A stretch of 64,000 nucleotides of DNA from CAYJPK01 sp964372035 (GCA_964372035.1 CAYJPK010000002.1:7342-71341); one strand, 5' to 3'. Positions 18,211 to 27,967 are shown, counted from the stretch's first letter. The notes: generated by a model from the sequence alone, not told the origin. Translations and numbers: made by a program.

Positions 18211-19242
18211 TTAAAATCCGTCATCTTCAAGCAGGCTAGCATCAAGATCTTCGCTCATTAATTCATTGTATTGTAATTTATTATTTTTTGTGTTGTCATT
18301 GTGGTCTGAACGATTATCAAGTCGCTTAGGTCTAAGTTCTTTCCATTCGTCAAGCTTAAACTCAAGTTCTTCACCATTTTCAGTGCCAACCACAACACTA
18401 TTTGTAAACATATTAGTACGTAAGACCCTATATTCACCTTGTTTTGTATTATAGCGCTTGCCAAGCCTTGGACTTTCACGGTAAAAGGCATCATAATTTT
18501 CCTGCTCATAACTTAGGCAGCATAATAGCCGACTACAAACACCAGAAATCTTAGCGGGATTTAAAAATAAATTCTGCTCTTTCGCCATCTTAATTGTAAC
18601 TGGAGCAAACTTTCGTAAAAAACGTCGACAACAACAAGTCATACCACAATTACCAACAGCACCTACCATTTGAGTTTCATGGCGAACTCCAATTTGTCTG
18701 AGTTCAATTCTAGCATGGTATTCACGCACAAGGTCTTTAACAAGCTCCCTAAAGTCAATTCTTGTCGGAGCAGTGAAATAAAAAATATATTTGTTTTTGT
18801 CAAATAAAATTTCTACATCAATAAGCTTCATATCAAGCTCACGAACAGTAATTCTCTTTGAACAAAATTCAAAACTTTCAGTACTCAACCTAAGCACGTC
18901 ACAAATCGCTGCTAAGTCGTCCTCAACAGCGGGGCGCAAAATGCTAGGTAATGTCTTAACATTTTCAACTTCGCTTGGCACTTTATTTGTCACGTGAACA
19001 ACTGTACCAAGCCCAAGACCATGTCCAGTTTCAGCCAAAACAAAATCGCCAACGCTAACACCACATGCAAGAGATGCCAAGTTTAGCGTTGAACAATTTC
19101 GAACAACCTGATTCTCATTTATATCAACACCTTCATAAAGAGGTGATTCAATTTTTGTTATAGGTGATATGAATTCCTCTGGCAAAGTATAAAAATAAAC
19201 CTGACCATAATCACGGAATTTCACCCCGAGTATATATTGCAT
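18211..19242 (-). CDS. ricT: RicT/YaaT-like PSP1-domain protein
   Basis: The 343-residue product has the PSP1 C-terminal domain fold and a cysteine-rich segment GNCGMTCCCRRFL followed by GVCSRLLCCLSYE (about residues 197-240), which in Bacillus RicT contributes to iron-sulfur cluster binding. In B. subtilis the Ric complex influences RNase Y; in Desulfovibrio-type genomes a homologue commonly precedes metG. The function here is by homology only. The acidic tail SEDLDASLLEDDGF is lineage-specific. Confidence 0.85.
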   Translation of the reverse strand: MQYILGVKFRDYGQVYFYTLPEEFISPITKIESPLYEGVDINENQVVRNCSTLNLASLACGVSVGDFVLAETGHGLGLGTVVHVTNKVPSEVENVKTLPSILRPAVEDDLAAICDVLRLSTESFEFCSKRITVRELDMKLIDVEILFDKNKYIFYFTAPTRIDFRELVKDLVREYHARIELRQIGVRHETQMVGAVGNCGMTCCCRRFLRKFAPVTIKMAKEQNLFLNPAKISGVCSRLLCCLSYEQENYDAFYRESPRLGKRYNTKQGEYRVLRTNMFTNSVVVGTENGEELEFKLDEWKELRPKRLDNRSDHNDNTKNNKLQYNELMSEDLDASLLEDDGF

Positions 19243-19488
19243 AATTAACCGTATAATTTAAATTTTAGAATATTTTGAAAATATATTCGTTAAAACTGCA
19301 TCATTTCTAAGCAAATGTCAATGAATAGCTCGACAGATAATAAGCTTAATTCAAAAAAACTAAAATTTTCCCAGGTTCTTTTGCAAGAAAAAAGCCAAAA
19401 AAATATTTTTCTAAAAAAACAGTCGAAAAAATATCGCAAAAAAACTCAAAAAGCATAGATAATCTCAAAAAATATAAGGCTATACAAC

Positions 19489-19517
19489 TTGCTTTTTATC
19501 TATAATGAATATATACT
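19489..19517 (+). promoter_or_regulatory. Candidate promoter placing the start site on the ATG of the sigma54 activator gene
   Basis: TTGCTT at 19489-19494 and TATACT at 19512-19517 are separated by 17 bases. Initiation 7 bases after the -10 would fall at 19524, exactly the ATG. No Shine-Dalgarno sequence precedes the gene. A second TATAAT at 19501-19506 has no correctly spaced -35. Confidence 0.5.
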
Positions 19518-19523
19518 ATAAAA

Positions 19524-20984
19524 ATGTCTTTAACACAAAGAATACTTTTTCTAGCGCCAGCTTCTGCTGTTACTCGTGTATTTCCTGAATTGCGAGATAA
19601 GGGCTATGAGGTTGGACTTGCTGAGAATATCAAAGGAGCTGCAGCCTTTATTCGCAAGGCTAGCACCTCTATTATTTTTTCACGTCCAAATTTACCCGGC
19701 TACAAAGTTGAAGACTTGCTTGAAGTTAGTGAAAACGACCCTAATTTTCCACAAATAATAATAATTACAGAAAAAGGCAATGCCACAGAGGCTGAGCATT
19801 ATATGAGCCTTGGGGCTAAAGACTATTGGCTTGAGCCTATTAGTGCTGAAAAAATTTTTGCATTACTTAATGCTCCAAAGCCAAGGGCTGTTTCGCCACA
19901 GCTAAGCTCACTTGGCGTTGGCAAAAATGCCTTTGCTAAAAAAGATAATCTACCTTTAATTGTTGGCTCTGATCCGACAATGAAGCGTGTGCTAGCCCTT
20001 GCCAAGCAAGTTGCACCATCAAAGGCAACTGTTCTTATTTCTGGCGAATCTGGAACAGGTAAGGAAATGTTTTCAAAATATTTGCATGCCGCAAGTGATA
20101 GAGCAAATGGTCCTTTTATTGCTGTTAACTGTGCTGCCTTACCTGAACATTTGCTAGAAAGTGAACTTTTTGGGCATGAAAAGGGTGCATTCACAGGAGC
20201 TATTGTTCGTAAGCTTGGCAAATTTGAGATGGCCGATAAGGGAACAATTTTACTAGACGAAATCTCAGAAATGGACTTGTCGCTACAGGCTAAACTCTTG
20301 CGTGTACTACAAGAAAGTGAAATTGATAGAGTTGGTGGAACTGAAACTGTCAAGGTTGATGTACGTGTGCTAGCGACAACAAACCGTGATTTGAATGAAT
20401 GGGTAAGCCAAGGAAAGTTTCGTCAAGATTTATATTTTCGCTTAAATGTCATACCTCTTCGCTTACCATCTTTGCGAGAGCGTGGCGAAGATATTTTTGA
20501 ATTAGCTAGATTTTTTATAAATTTATACGTTAAAGAGTATAAATTGCCTAATATGGACTTAAGCCAAGAAGCTCTTGACTTTTTAGCTAAGCATGATTTT
20601 GAGGGCAATGTTCGTGAACTACAAAATTTAATGGAGCGTGCTGTTTTACTTGCAAATGGTAAAGAGATTAGCCCTAAGCATTTCTTATTAGAGCAAGATA
20701 GTTGGCCACTTTTTACAGATGATAATGAGCTTGATTTTGAAGATAATTCAGATAGTGCCTGTCAAAAAGAAACAACAAATGAGCCATTAACAGGTGCTGA
20801 CCCTAACGAGCCATATTCTGGTGCACTTATTCCACTTGCTGAAATGGAGCGTATCATGATTATCAAAGGCTTAGAGGTTACCTCTGGGAATAGAACGCAA
20901 GCAGCCGAATTACTTGGAATTTCTGTTAGAACACTACGTAATAAATTAAATGAATACCGTGAAATGGGTATCCAAATAGATTAA
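19524..20984 (+). CDS. Sigma54-dependent activator with a degenerate receiver domain
   Basis: NtrC-family enhancer-binding protein of 486 residues: N-terminal receiver-like domain (about 5-115), AAA+ domain (about 145-370) and Fis-type helix-turn-helix (NRTQAAELLGISVRTLRNKL, near 455-475). The AAA+ domain has Walker A GESGTGKE (about 174-181), the sigma54-contact loop GAFTGA (about 221-226) and Walker B GTILLDEISEMD. The receiver lacks phosphorylation chemistry: the acidic pair is missing, the usual aspartate is R54 (FSRPNLPG) and the conserved lysine is E104 (WLEPIS). It probably works without phosphotransfer. Aconitase follows 35 bases downstream. Confidence 0.93.
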   Translation: MSLTQRILFLAPASAVTRVFPELRDKGYEVGLAENIKGAAAFIRKASTSIIFSRPNLPGYKVEDLLEVSENDPNFPQIIIITEKGNATEAEHYMSLGAKDYWLEPISAEKIFALLNAPKPRAVSPQLSSLGVGKNAFAKKDNLPLIVGSDPTMKRVLALAKQVAPSKATVLISGESGTGKEMFSKYLHAASDRANGPFIAVNCAALPEHLLESELFGHEKGAFTGAIVRKLGKFEMADKGTILLDEISEMDLSLQAKLLRVLQESEIDRVGGTETVKVDVRVLATTNRDLNEWVSQGKFRQDLYFRLNVIPLRLPSLRERGEDIFELARFFINLYVKEYKLPNMDLSQEALDFLAKHDFEGNVRELQNLMERAVLLANGKEISPKHFLLEQDSWPLFTDDNELDFEDNSDSACQKETTNEPLTGADPNEPYSGALIPLAEMERIMIIKGLEVTSGNRTQAAELLGISVRTLRNKLNEYREMGIQID

Positions 20985-21019
20985 AAATGGTTTTATATAT
21001 AAAGTTGAGAGGTTGAAAA

Positions 21020-22936
21020 ATGTCACAAAATATTAGCCAAAAAATTATTGGCGCTCATTTAGTGAAGGGCGAGCTAAAAGCTGGCACAAAAATATCTATA
21101 AAAATAGACCAAACCTTAACTCAAGATGCAACGGGAACTATGGCTTGGTTGCAATTTGAGGCTTTAGGTTTAGATAAGGTTAGAAATGACTTAGCTGTTA
21201 GTTATGTTGATCACAGCACCTTGCAAATGGATTTCAAAAACCCTGATGATCACCGCTTTTTGCGCACTTCTGCAAATGCCTTTGGTGGTATCTTTTCACC
21301 TCCAGGACTTGGAATTTGTCACCAGTTACACCTTGAAAACTTTGCAAAACCAGGCGCAACTCTTTTAGGCTCTGACAGCCACACCCCAACTGCTGGCGGT
21401 ATTGCTTCGCTATCAATGGGTGCTGGCGGTTTATCTGTTGCACTTGCAATGGCTGGCAAGGCGTATGATTTAACCATGCCACAAATAATTGAAGTGAACC
21501 TTACAGGTAAGCTAACAGGCTTTGCGACTGCAAAAGACATCATTCTTGAATTACTACGCCTACTTACAGTAAAAGGTGGCGTTGGAAAAATATTTGAATA
21601 TACAGGCGAAGGTGTTGAAAGCTTATCAGTTCCAGAGCGTGCAACCATTACAAACATGGGAGCTGAGCTTGGTGCAACTGGTTCATTATTCCCAAGCGAT
21701 GCAAAGACAAAAGAGTTTTTAAAAGCCATGGGTCGTGAAGCTGATTTTGTTGAATTAATTGCTGATGAAGGTGCAAGTTATGATGGTAAAGTTCAGATTA
21801 ATTTAAGTGAACTCGAACCTCTTGCTGCTTGCCCGCATATGCCTGATGTTGTTGTAAAGGTTTCTGAACTTGATGGGCTTGTAGTTGATCAAGTAGCAAT
21901 TGGCTCTTGCACTAACTCTTCCTTTGCAGACTTAGCTTTAGTTTCAAATGTATTCAAAGGTAAGCAAGTTAATGCCGCAACTGATACTATTATATCTCCA
22001 GGATCAAAGCAAGTTCTTGAACTTTTAGGGCAAGAAGGCTTATTGCAATCAATCTGGCACTCTGGTGCAAGAATGTTAGAATGTGCTTGTGGACCATGTA
22101 TTGGTTCTGGTGGCGCTCCTGTTTCAAACGGTGTTTCTGTTCGTACCTTTAACCGTAACTTTGAAGGTCGCAGTGGAACTAACGATGCAAAAGTATATTT
22201 AGTAAGCCCACTTACTGCTGCAATGGCGGCTTTACATGGTAAATTTACTGATCCTAAAACTTGGACTAAAGTCGAAACAAATATTGCACTTCCAACTAAT
22301 GTTCCAAGTATTCGCAAGCTCTTTGTTGATCCTAGCTCTGAAAAAACAGAAATAGTACGTGGACCAAATATTGTTGCTTTAGAAAAGTTTGACAGCTTAC
22401 CTCAAAACTTGGTCGCAGATATTGCAATTAAGCTTGAAGATAATATTACAACTGACCATATCATGCCTGCTGGAGCTGAAATTTTATCTTATCGTTCTAA
22501 TATTCCAGGAATTTCTAAATTCGTATTCCATAGAGTCGACAAAGATTTCCCTGAAAGAGCAAAAAGCTTAAAAGCTGGTGTAATAGTTGCTGGTGAAAAC
22601 TATGGTCAAGGTTCAAGCCGTGAGCATGCAGCCCTTGCACCTCGCCATCTAGGTATCAGAGTTATTATAACAAAATCTTTTGCAAGAATTCACCTTGCAA
22701 ATCTTATAAATTTTGGTATTCTACCGCTTACTTTTGCTGACGCTAGCCAGTATGAGCTAATAAAGCAAGGCGCTAGTATAAATTTTGACTTTAGCAATTT
22801 AAAAGCCGGTGAAGAGTTAATTGCTATTGTTGATGGGCATAAAATTAGATTAAACAACAACTTAAGCCAAGATGATATTGAAACTATTAAGTGTGGTGGG
22901 TTGTTAAACAAAGTTAAAGCTGAATTAGCAAGATAA
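21020..22936 (+). CDS. Aconitate hydratase
   Basis: Converts citrate to isocitrate through cis-aconitate using a [4Fe-4S] cluster. The 638-residue size matches the shorter aconitase group found in deltaproteobacteria and resembling the mitochondrial enzyme, not the 850-900-residue AcnA or AcnB. Cluster cysteines appear in GSCTNSS (near residue 297) and CACGPCIGSGG (near 356-361); GSDSHTPTAGG lies at about 117-127. The swivel domain contains GENYGQGSSREHAALAPRHLG. It has its own GAGAGG-like ribosome-binding site (21008-21013). Confidence 0.94.
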   Translation: MSQNISQKIIGAHLVKGELKAGTKISIKIDQTLTQDATGTMAWLQFEALGLDKVRNDLAVSYVDHSTLQMDFKNPDDHRFLRTSANAFGGIFSPPGLGICHQLHLENFAKPGATLLGSDSHTPTAGGIASLSMGAGGLSVALAMAGKAYDLTMPQIIEVNLTGKLTGFATAKDIILELLRLLTVKGGVGKIFEYTGEGVESLSVPERATITNMGAELGATGSLFPSDAKTKEFLKAMGREADFVELIADEGASYDGKVQINLSELEPLAACPHMPDVVVKVSELDGLVVDQVAIGSCTNSSFADLALVSNVFKGKQVNAATDTIISPGSKQVLELLGQEGLLQSIWHSGARMLECACGPCIGSGGAPVSNGVSVRTFNRNFEGRSGTNDAKVYLVSPLTAAMAALHGKFTDPKTWTKVETNIALPTNVPSIRKLFVDPSSEKTEIVRGPNIVALEKFDSLPQNLVADIAIKLEDNITTDHIMPAGAEILSYRSNIPGISKFVFHRVDKDFPERAKSLKAGVIVAGENYGQGSSREHAALAPRHLGIRVIITKSFARIHLANLINFGILPLTFADASQYELIKQGASINFDFSNLKAGEELIAIVDGHKIRLNNNLSQDDIETIKCGGLLNKVKAELAR

Positions 22937-22953
22937 ATTTTCAGGAGAATATA

Positions 22954-24864
22954 ATGCTAGATATTATTCGTTCCAATTCGCAATCTTGGTTTATTAAGAT
23001 TGCTTTTGGCTTAATCATTGTGGTTTTTGTTTTTTGGGGTGTAGGTAATTTTCGTACTGACATTCCATCTGTAATTATGGAAGTGAACAAAGAGCAAATC
23101 CTTGTTGAAGATTTTGCTGCACGTTACCAACCATTTATGGCTAACTTAACCGCACAATACCCTAACCTAACAGCTGAAGAAATTAAGCAAATCGAACCAG
23201 AGGCAAGACAGCAAGTTCTTCAGACTTTAGTAATTGAATCATTGCTTAGTCAAGAAGCTAAAAAAATTGGCATTAGCGTTAGCCCGCAAGAACTTCGCGC
23301 TGAAATTGAAAAAATTCCATTATTCCACAATGAAGATGGAAAATTTGATGCAAGCAAATATACAGAAGTTCTTAAAGCTCAAGGTTTAACTCCTGGTTTT
23401 TTTGAAAATGATGTTAAGCGTGAACTTTTGACTCATAAATTTAAAAATATTGTAGCTGCACCAGCATTTATTCCTGAAGAGCAAGCACGAAGCATTTTTT
23501 CATACGAAACTCAACAGCGCAAGTTAGAAGCTGTTCTTTTTAAAGCTGAAAATTATATGTCTAATGCAAAACCAAGTTCAGAAGAAATTTCTAAATTTTA
23601 TGAAGAAAACAAAAATGGATTTGAACTTCCTGCAACTATTGACGTTAAATATCTTATTATTGGTGGCAAAAGTTTAGCAGCTAATGAAAAAATTGAGAAA
23701 AAAGCTATAGAAGATTTTTATAATAAAAACCAAAATGGCTTTAAAAGAGAAGAGCAAGTTAAGGCTCGTCATATCTTAATTCTTTCACCTCAAGATGCTG
23801 ACAAAGAAGCTGATGCGACTGCTAAAACTCAAATTGATGAAGCTTTAAAGCAAATCAAAGATGGAAAAAGCTTTGAAGAAGTTGCAAAAGAAGTTTCACA
23901 AGATGGAACAGCTGAAAATGGTGGTGACTTAGGATTTTTTGCACGTGGTCAAATGGTTCCGCCTTTTGAAGAAGCAGCATTTAGTCTTGAGCCAGGTCAA
24001 GTATCAGAACCTGTTAGAACACAATTTGGTTGGCACTTAATTAAAGTGGAAGAAAAGAAGCCTGAAGGTATTATTCCACTTGAAGAAACTGAAGAAGATA
24101 TTAAAAATCTCTTAGCTCTTGAAGCTGCTAACGCAAAAGTTGATGATGCTCTTGACGATGTACTTATTGCAACTATCAATGGCAAAAGCTTAAGTGAAGC
24201 AGGCGAAAAATATAATTTAAAAGTTGAAGAAAGTGGTATGCAAAATGCTGCTAACTTACAGCAAATGCTTGGCTTAAGCCCTCAAGATGTTGCAAGCTTA
24301 TTTGAAGCTCCAAAAGATAAAATTTTAGAAACTGCTTTTTCTACTCCACTTGGCAAAGTAGTTGCTCAAGTAACAGCTAAAGAAGATGCTAAAATTCAAA
24401 CTTTAGAACAAGTAAAAACTGACATCGAAAACATCTTAACAAGTGAAAAAGCTACAAAGCTTGCTCAAGAAGCAGCAGACAAAGCTCGAGCAACTATTGT
24501 TGACAACAAAATTCCTGCTGACTTACAAGCGCAAGTGATTTTACCACAACCAATTTCAAGAACTGGTATCTCACAAGGTTTTGCACAAAATAAAGAACTT
24601 GCAGATGCTATTTTTGCAACTGAAAGCCAAGACTTTTTAGCTAAGGCTTATAATGTAGAAGAAGGCTATGCTCTCGTTCGTATGACAGGCATTTTACCGC
24701 TTGAACTTAGCTTCTGGGATCAAATAAAGGGTCAGTTAATTCCTAACTTAAACCAAGGCATGAAAGAAAAACAGTACGCTACTTTCATTAATACCTTGCG
24801 TGAAAGTGCAACAATTGAAATATTAAACCCTTCAATCTTACAGCCACAAGCTGCAGCAAATTAA
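22954..24864 (+). CDS. ppiD: Membrane-anchored peptidyl-prolyl isomerase, PpiD/SurA type
   Basis: Periplasmic folding factor tethered to the inner membrane. The 636-residue protein starts MLDIIRSNSQSWFIKIAFG and has one membrane helix at about 14-33, a SurA-N-like chaperone region (about 40-190) and a parvulin domain (about 268-362: VKARHILILSP, NGGDLGFFARGQMVPPFEEAAFSL, FGWHLIKVEE). The length matches PpiD. It begins 17 bases after aconitase with an AGGAG site and is followed 3 bases later by gpsA. Confidence 0.93.
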   Translation: MLDIIRSNSQSWFIKIAFGLIIVVFVFWGVGNFRTDIPSVIMEVNKEQILVEDFAARYQPFMANLTAQYPNLTAEEIKQIEPEARQQVLQTLVIESLLSQEAKKIGISVSPQELRAEIEKIPLFHNEDGKFDASKYTEVLKAQGLTPGFFENDVKRELLTHKFKNIVAAPAFIPEEQARSIFSYETQQRKLEAVLFKAENYMSNAKPSSEEISKFYEENKNGFELPATIDVKYLIIGGKSLAANEKIEKKAIEDFYNKNQNGFKREEQVKARHILILSPQDADKEADATAKTQIDEALKQIKDGKSFEEVAKEVSQDGTAENGGDLGFFARGQMVPPFEEAAFSLEPGQVSEPVRTQFGWHLIKVEEKKPEGIIPLEETEEDIKNLLALEAANAKVDDALDDVLIATINGKSLSEAGEKYNLKVEESGMQNAANLQQMLGLSPQDVASLFEAPKDKILETAFSTPLGKVVAQVTAKEDAKIQTLEQVKTDIENILTSEKATKLAQEAADKARATIVDNKIPADLQAQVILPQPISRTGISQGFAQNKELADAIFATESQDFLAKAYNVEEGYALVRMTGILPLELSFWDQIKGQLIPNLNQGMKEKQYATFINTLRESATIEILNPSILQPQAAAN

Positions 24865-24867
24865 AAG

Positions 24868-25887
24868 ATGCTTAAGCCTGAAAGCAAAATTGTTGTTCTA
24901 GGCGGAGGCTCATGGGGCACAGCGCTAAGTCATATCTTAGCCTGTGCCTTAGAAAAAAATAATGCTAAGCCTGAAAAAATTAATATTTTTGTTAGAGATA
25001 ATGATTTAGCAAAACATATTAATGAACATCATGAAAATATAAAATATCTTCCAAATTTAAAATTAAATCCTTTAATATACGCAAGTAGCAATCCTGAAAT
25101 TATGCTGGGTGCTGACTACCTAGTCCTTGCAACACCGTGCCAGACTTTACGTCAAACCATTACGATGTATGACAAGTATATTTCTAACTCTGCAACATTA
25201 ATTAACTCTGCAAAGGGAATTGAACTTAGTAGCTTAAAATTGCCACATCAAATTATTTCTGAATTAAAGCCTAATTGTAAGTATGCAACACTTTCTGGTC
25301 CATCATTTGCTAGTGAAGTTTTGAAATGCAAGCCGACTGCTGTCGTTTTAGCATCTAAAGATATTGAGCTTGGAAGTCGTTTGCGTGAAATGTTTTCAAG
25401 TTCATGGTTCAGAACTTATTCTAGTACAGATTTAAATGGTGTCGAACTTGGCGGTGCCTTAAAAAATGTGATGGCTATTGCAGCTGGTGTTTGTGATGGT
25501 CTTGAGCTTGGCGATAATGCGAGAGCAGCTTTAATTAGCCGTGGTTTAGCTGAAATGCAAAGATTATTTACAGCTTATGGTGCTGAACCTTCGACTATCT
25601 TTGGTCTGTCAGGTCTAGGCGACTTAGTTCTAACTTGTACTGGCAATAGTTCACGTAACAGGTCAGTTGGTATTCGTTTGGCAAAAGGTGAAGATATTGA
25701 GCAGATATTAAGCACTTTAGGCTCTACAGCAGAAGGAGTCAAAACCGTAAGTGCTCTATTAAGCTTAGCTAAAAAATATAAGGTTGAAATGCCTATTGCA
25801 CAAGGAGTCCATGCTTTAATCTATGATAAAGTTCCTGCCATGAAAGCTTTGCAAGATTTATTCGACAGAGAACTAAAAGACGAATAA
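24868..25887 (+). CDS. gpsA: Glycerol-3-phosphate dehydrogenase [NAD(P)+]
   Basis: Makes sn-glycerol 3-phosphate from dihydroxyacetone phosphate for phospholipid synthesis. The 339-residue protein has the dinucleotide motif GGGSWGTALS (residues 12-21), NSAKGIE, the GPSFASEV segment and the catalytic lysine in GALKNVMAIAAGVCDGLELG. It starts 3 bases after ppiD and is the last gene of this plus-strand run. Confidence 0.96.
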   Translation: MLKPESKIVVLGGGSWGTALSHILACALEKNNAKPEKINIFVRDNDLAKHINEHHENIKYLPNLKLNPLIYASSNPEIMLGADYLVLATPCQTLRQTITMYDKYISNSATLINSAKGIELSSLKLPHQIISELKPNCKYATLSGPSFASEVLKCKPTAVVLASKDIELGSRLREMFSSSWFRTYSSTDLNGVELGGALKNVMAIAAGVCDGLELGDNARAALISRGLAEMQRLFTAYGAEPSTIFGLSGLGDLVLTCTGNSSRNRSVGIRLAKGEDIEQILSTLGSTAEGVKTVSALLSLAKKYKVEMPIAQGVHALIYDKVPAMKALQDLFDRELKDE

Positions 25888-25919
25888 TTTTTTTTATTTT
25901 ATTTTTCATTTTTTTATTT

Positions 25920-25949
25920 TTTGGGAAACTTTTGCAAAAGTTTCCCAAA
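25920..25949. repeat. 30-base perfect palindrome downstream of gpsA
   Basis: Arms TTTGGGAAACTTTT and AAAAGTTTCCCAAA flank a GC centre, giving a hairpin of up to 14 pairs. It is preceded on the plus strand by T runs and not followed by one, so it is not a textbook terminator for gpsA; it may still stall polymerase or protect the 3' end. Confidence 0.7.
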
Positions 25950-26171
25950 CCCTTCAAAACCTTTTAATATTTAAACTTAGTATTTTTTTTAGCTAAAAAA
26001 AACTTATCATTGCAGCATTATTTGTCTAGTCTACTGACACAGAGAATTTATTTACAAATCATAATTCTCAATTTTTGTGAAACTCCAAAATCTTTATTAT
26101 TGAATAGTGTGAGTAAATTGCCAAAATATTAAATGAAAGCAAAAATGTAAAAAAACATCTTTTAAAATTAT

Positions 26172-26217
26172 AAAAATGCAAGAAAAGTAATCTCTGATTC
26201 CTTATTCTTGCACTTTT
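26172..26217 (-). terminator. Terminator-like dispersed repeat, copy 1 (after gatA)
   Basis: On the minus strand a long hairpin with outer arms around GTGCAAGAA and TTCTTGCAT and inner arms AATC/GATT is followed by TTTTTATAATTTT. It sits 23 bases downstream of the gatA stop, the right place for the gatCA terminator. A near-identical copy lies at 37452-37498 on the plus strand. Confidence 0.75.
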
Positions 26218-26240
26218 ATAAACTTGTTGTAGCAAATGAA

Positions 26241-27671
26241 TTATTTTGTCAAACAGTTACCAATAGAAAGTATATTTGCTTCATCAAATGGGCTACCAAT
26301 AAGTTGCATACCAACAGGCATATTATCAACCATGCCACACGGAATTGCTAAGCCTGGTAAACCTGCTAAATTTAAAGAAACAGTGAAGATATCCATCAAA
26401 TACATAGTTAATGGATCATCAATTTTACTTCCCAAGTTCCAAGCTGTTACTGGTGAAACAGGAGCTAAAATCGCATCACAGCATGATAAAACACGCTCGA
26501 AATCTTCACGTATCAAAGTACGCACCTGAGCTGCTTTTTTGTAATAAGCATCATAATAACCAGAAGATAAAACAAAAGTACCAACTAAAATACGACGCTT
26601 TACCTCTTCTCCAAAGCCTTCATTGCGGGAGTTCATATATAAATCTAATAAATTCTCGCTATCAGCTGATCTTTTACCATAACGAACACCATCATAACGT
26701 GCAAGATTAGAGCTAGCTTCAGCAGTTGCAATAACATAGTAAGCTGCAATTGCGTGCTTTGTTGCAAGTGGAATACTAACGTCAACAAGCTCAGCGCCTA
26801 ATTCTTCAGCTTTTTTCATCATCTCTTTACAAGCTTGAACAATTTTTGGATCCATATCTTCGCTAAAAAATTCTTTTGGAATTCCAATAATTTTGCCGTC
26901 TAAACGTTCTGCTTTCAACGCTTCCATATAATTTGGAACATCTTCTTTTGCACTCGTGCTATCTTTTGGATCATGCCCTGCGATTACAGATAATAAAAGC
27001 GCACTATCTTCAACAGTTCTCGTTAAAGGTCCAATTTGGTCGAGTGATGAAGCGTAGGCAATCGAACCATAACGTGAAACTCTACCGTAGGTTGGCTTTA
27101 AACCAACACAACCGCAAAGAGCAGCAGGTTGCCTAATTGAGCCACCAGTATCAGTACCAAGTGAACCAAAGCACTGCATCGCACTTACACTTGCCGCTGA
27201 GCCACCGCTTGAGCCACCAGGAATACAATCTTTATTATGCGGATTGCTAGTTCTTTTGAAAGCAGAATTTTCAGTGCTTGATCCCATTGCAAATTCGTCC
27301 ATATTATTTTTTGCAATGATTAAAGCTCCAGCTTCACGCAATTTTTCAACAACTGTTGCGTCATAAAAAGGCTTAAAATCTTCTAAGAACTTAGAACCAG
27401 CAGTTGTTGTTAAATCTTTTGTGCAAAGCACATCTTTTAATGTTAGAACAACACCAAAAAGTGGAGGTAAAACGTCCATTGTTAGGCGCTTTTTATCCAT
27501 TTCTCTAGCTTCTGCTAAAATTTCTTCTTCTGATTTCATGGCTAAAAGTGCATTAATACCACTTTCAGTTTTTTTGATTTGTTCAAGGCAAGCTAAAGCA
27601 ACATCTTCAACTAAAACTTCGCCTTTTGCTATTTTATTTCTTACTTCTACTAATGATAATTCGTGTAGCAT
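26241..27671 (-). CDS. gatA: Glutamyl-tRNA(Gln) amidotransferase subunit A
   Basis: Glutaminase subunit of GatCAB, which converts Glu-tRNA(Gln) or Asp-tRNA(Asn) to the amide form. The 476-residue protein carries the amidase triad K79 (LTLKD), S154 (PGGSSGGSA) and S178 (DTGGSIRQP), the same positions as in the well-studied S. aureus GatA. It lies 20 bases after gatC. gatB is not in the window, so it is encoded elsewhere. Confidence 0.97.
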   Translation of the reverse strand: MLHELSLVEVRNKIAKGEVLVEDVALACLEQIKKTESGINALLAMKSEEEILAEAREMDKKRLTMDVLPPLFGVVLTLKDVLCTKDLTTTAGSKFLEDFKPFYDATVVEKLREAGALIIAKNNMDEFAMGSSTENSAFKRTSNPHNKDCIPGGSSGGSAASVSAMQCFGSLGTDTGGSIRQPAALCGCVGLKPTYGRVSRYGSIAYASSLDQIGPLTRTVEDSALLLSVIAGHDPKDSTSAKEDVPNYMEALKAERLDGKIIGIPKEFFSEDMDPKIVQACKEMMKKAEELGAELVDVSIPLATKHAIAAYYVIATAEASSNLARYDGVRYGKRSADSENLLDLYMNSRNEGFGEEVKRRILVGTFVLSSGYYDAYYKKAAQVRTLIREDFERVLSCCDAILAPVSPVTAWNLGSKIDDPLTMYLMDIFTVSLNLAGLPGLAIPCGMVDNMPVGMQLIGSPFDEANILSIGNCLTK

Positions 27672-27691
27672 AATTTATCCTTAAACAAGCT

Positions 27692-27967
27692 TTAAACTAT
27701 CTTTGGAACAATGAAAAATTCATCATCTGCAAGTGGTGCATTTTGAAGTATTTGCTCACGACTATAAGACTTTTCACGAACTTCATCAGCTCTAAGCGCT
27801 GGTTCATTAGTTATAATCGGGCTATAAAGTGGTTCAACACCTTTTGTGTCTACTTCACTTAGTACTTCAATATAATTTAAAATATCTGCACATTGTTTAG
27901 CAAATTTATCTAATTCTTGCTCACTTGGTTTTAACCTTGCAAGTTCAGCAATATGTCTTAAATCCAT
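27692..27967 (-). CDS. gatC: Glutamyl-tRNA(Gln) amidotransferase subunit C
   Basis: Small clamp that wraps the GatA-GatB interface. The 91-residue product starts MDLRHIAELARLKPSEQELDKF and includes NYIEVLSEVDTKGVEPLYSP and the LRADEVREKSYSREQILQNAP segment, all typical of GatC. It is the first gene of gatCA and starts just downstream of rnpB. Confidence 0.95.
   Translation of the reverse strand: MDLRHIAELARLKPSEQELDKFAKQCADILNYIEVLSEVDTKGVEPLYSPIITNEPALRADEVREKSYSREQILQNAPLADDEFFIVPKIV

Larger units (their letters stand above)
25888..26240. other. Intergenic region between convergent gpsA and gatA
   Basis: No gene seen. It contains T-rich sequence to 25919, a 30-base perfect palindrome (25920-25949), a U/A-rich hairpin near 25980-26007, an imperfect hairpin near 26043-26073 and, at 26172-26217, a terminator-like repeat listed separately. 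The remainder is featureless AT-rich DNA. Confidence 0.6.

Noticed and set aside
21319..21729. Long antisense frames within aconitase and other genes
   Set aside because: They follow from the codon bias of the real gene on the other strand and show no domain or start signal.
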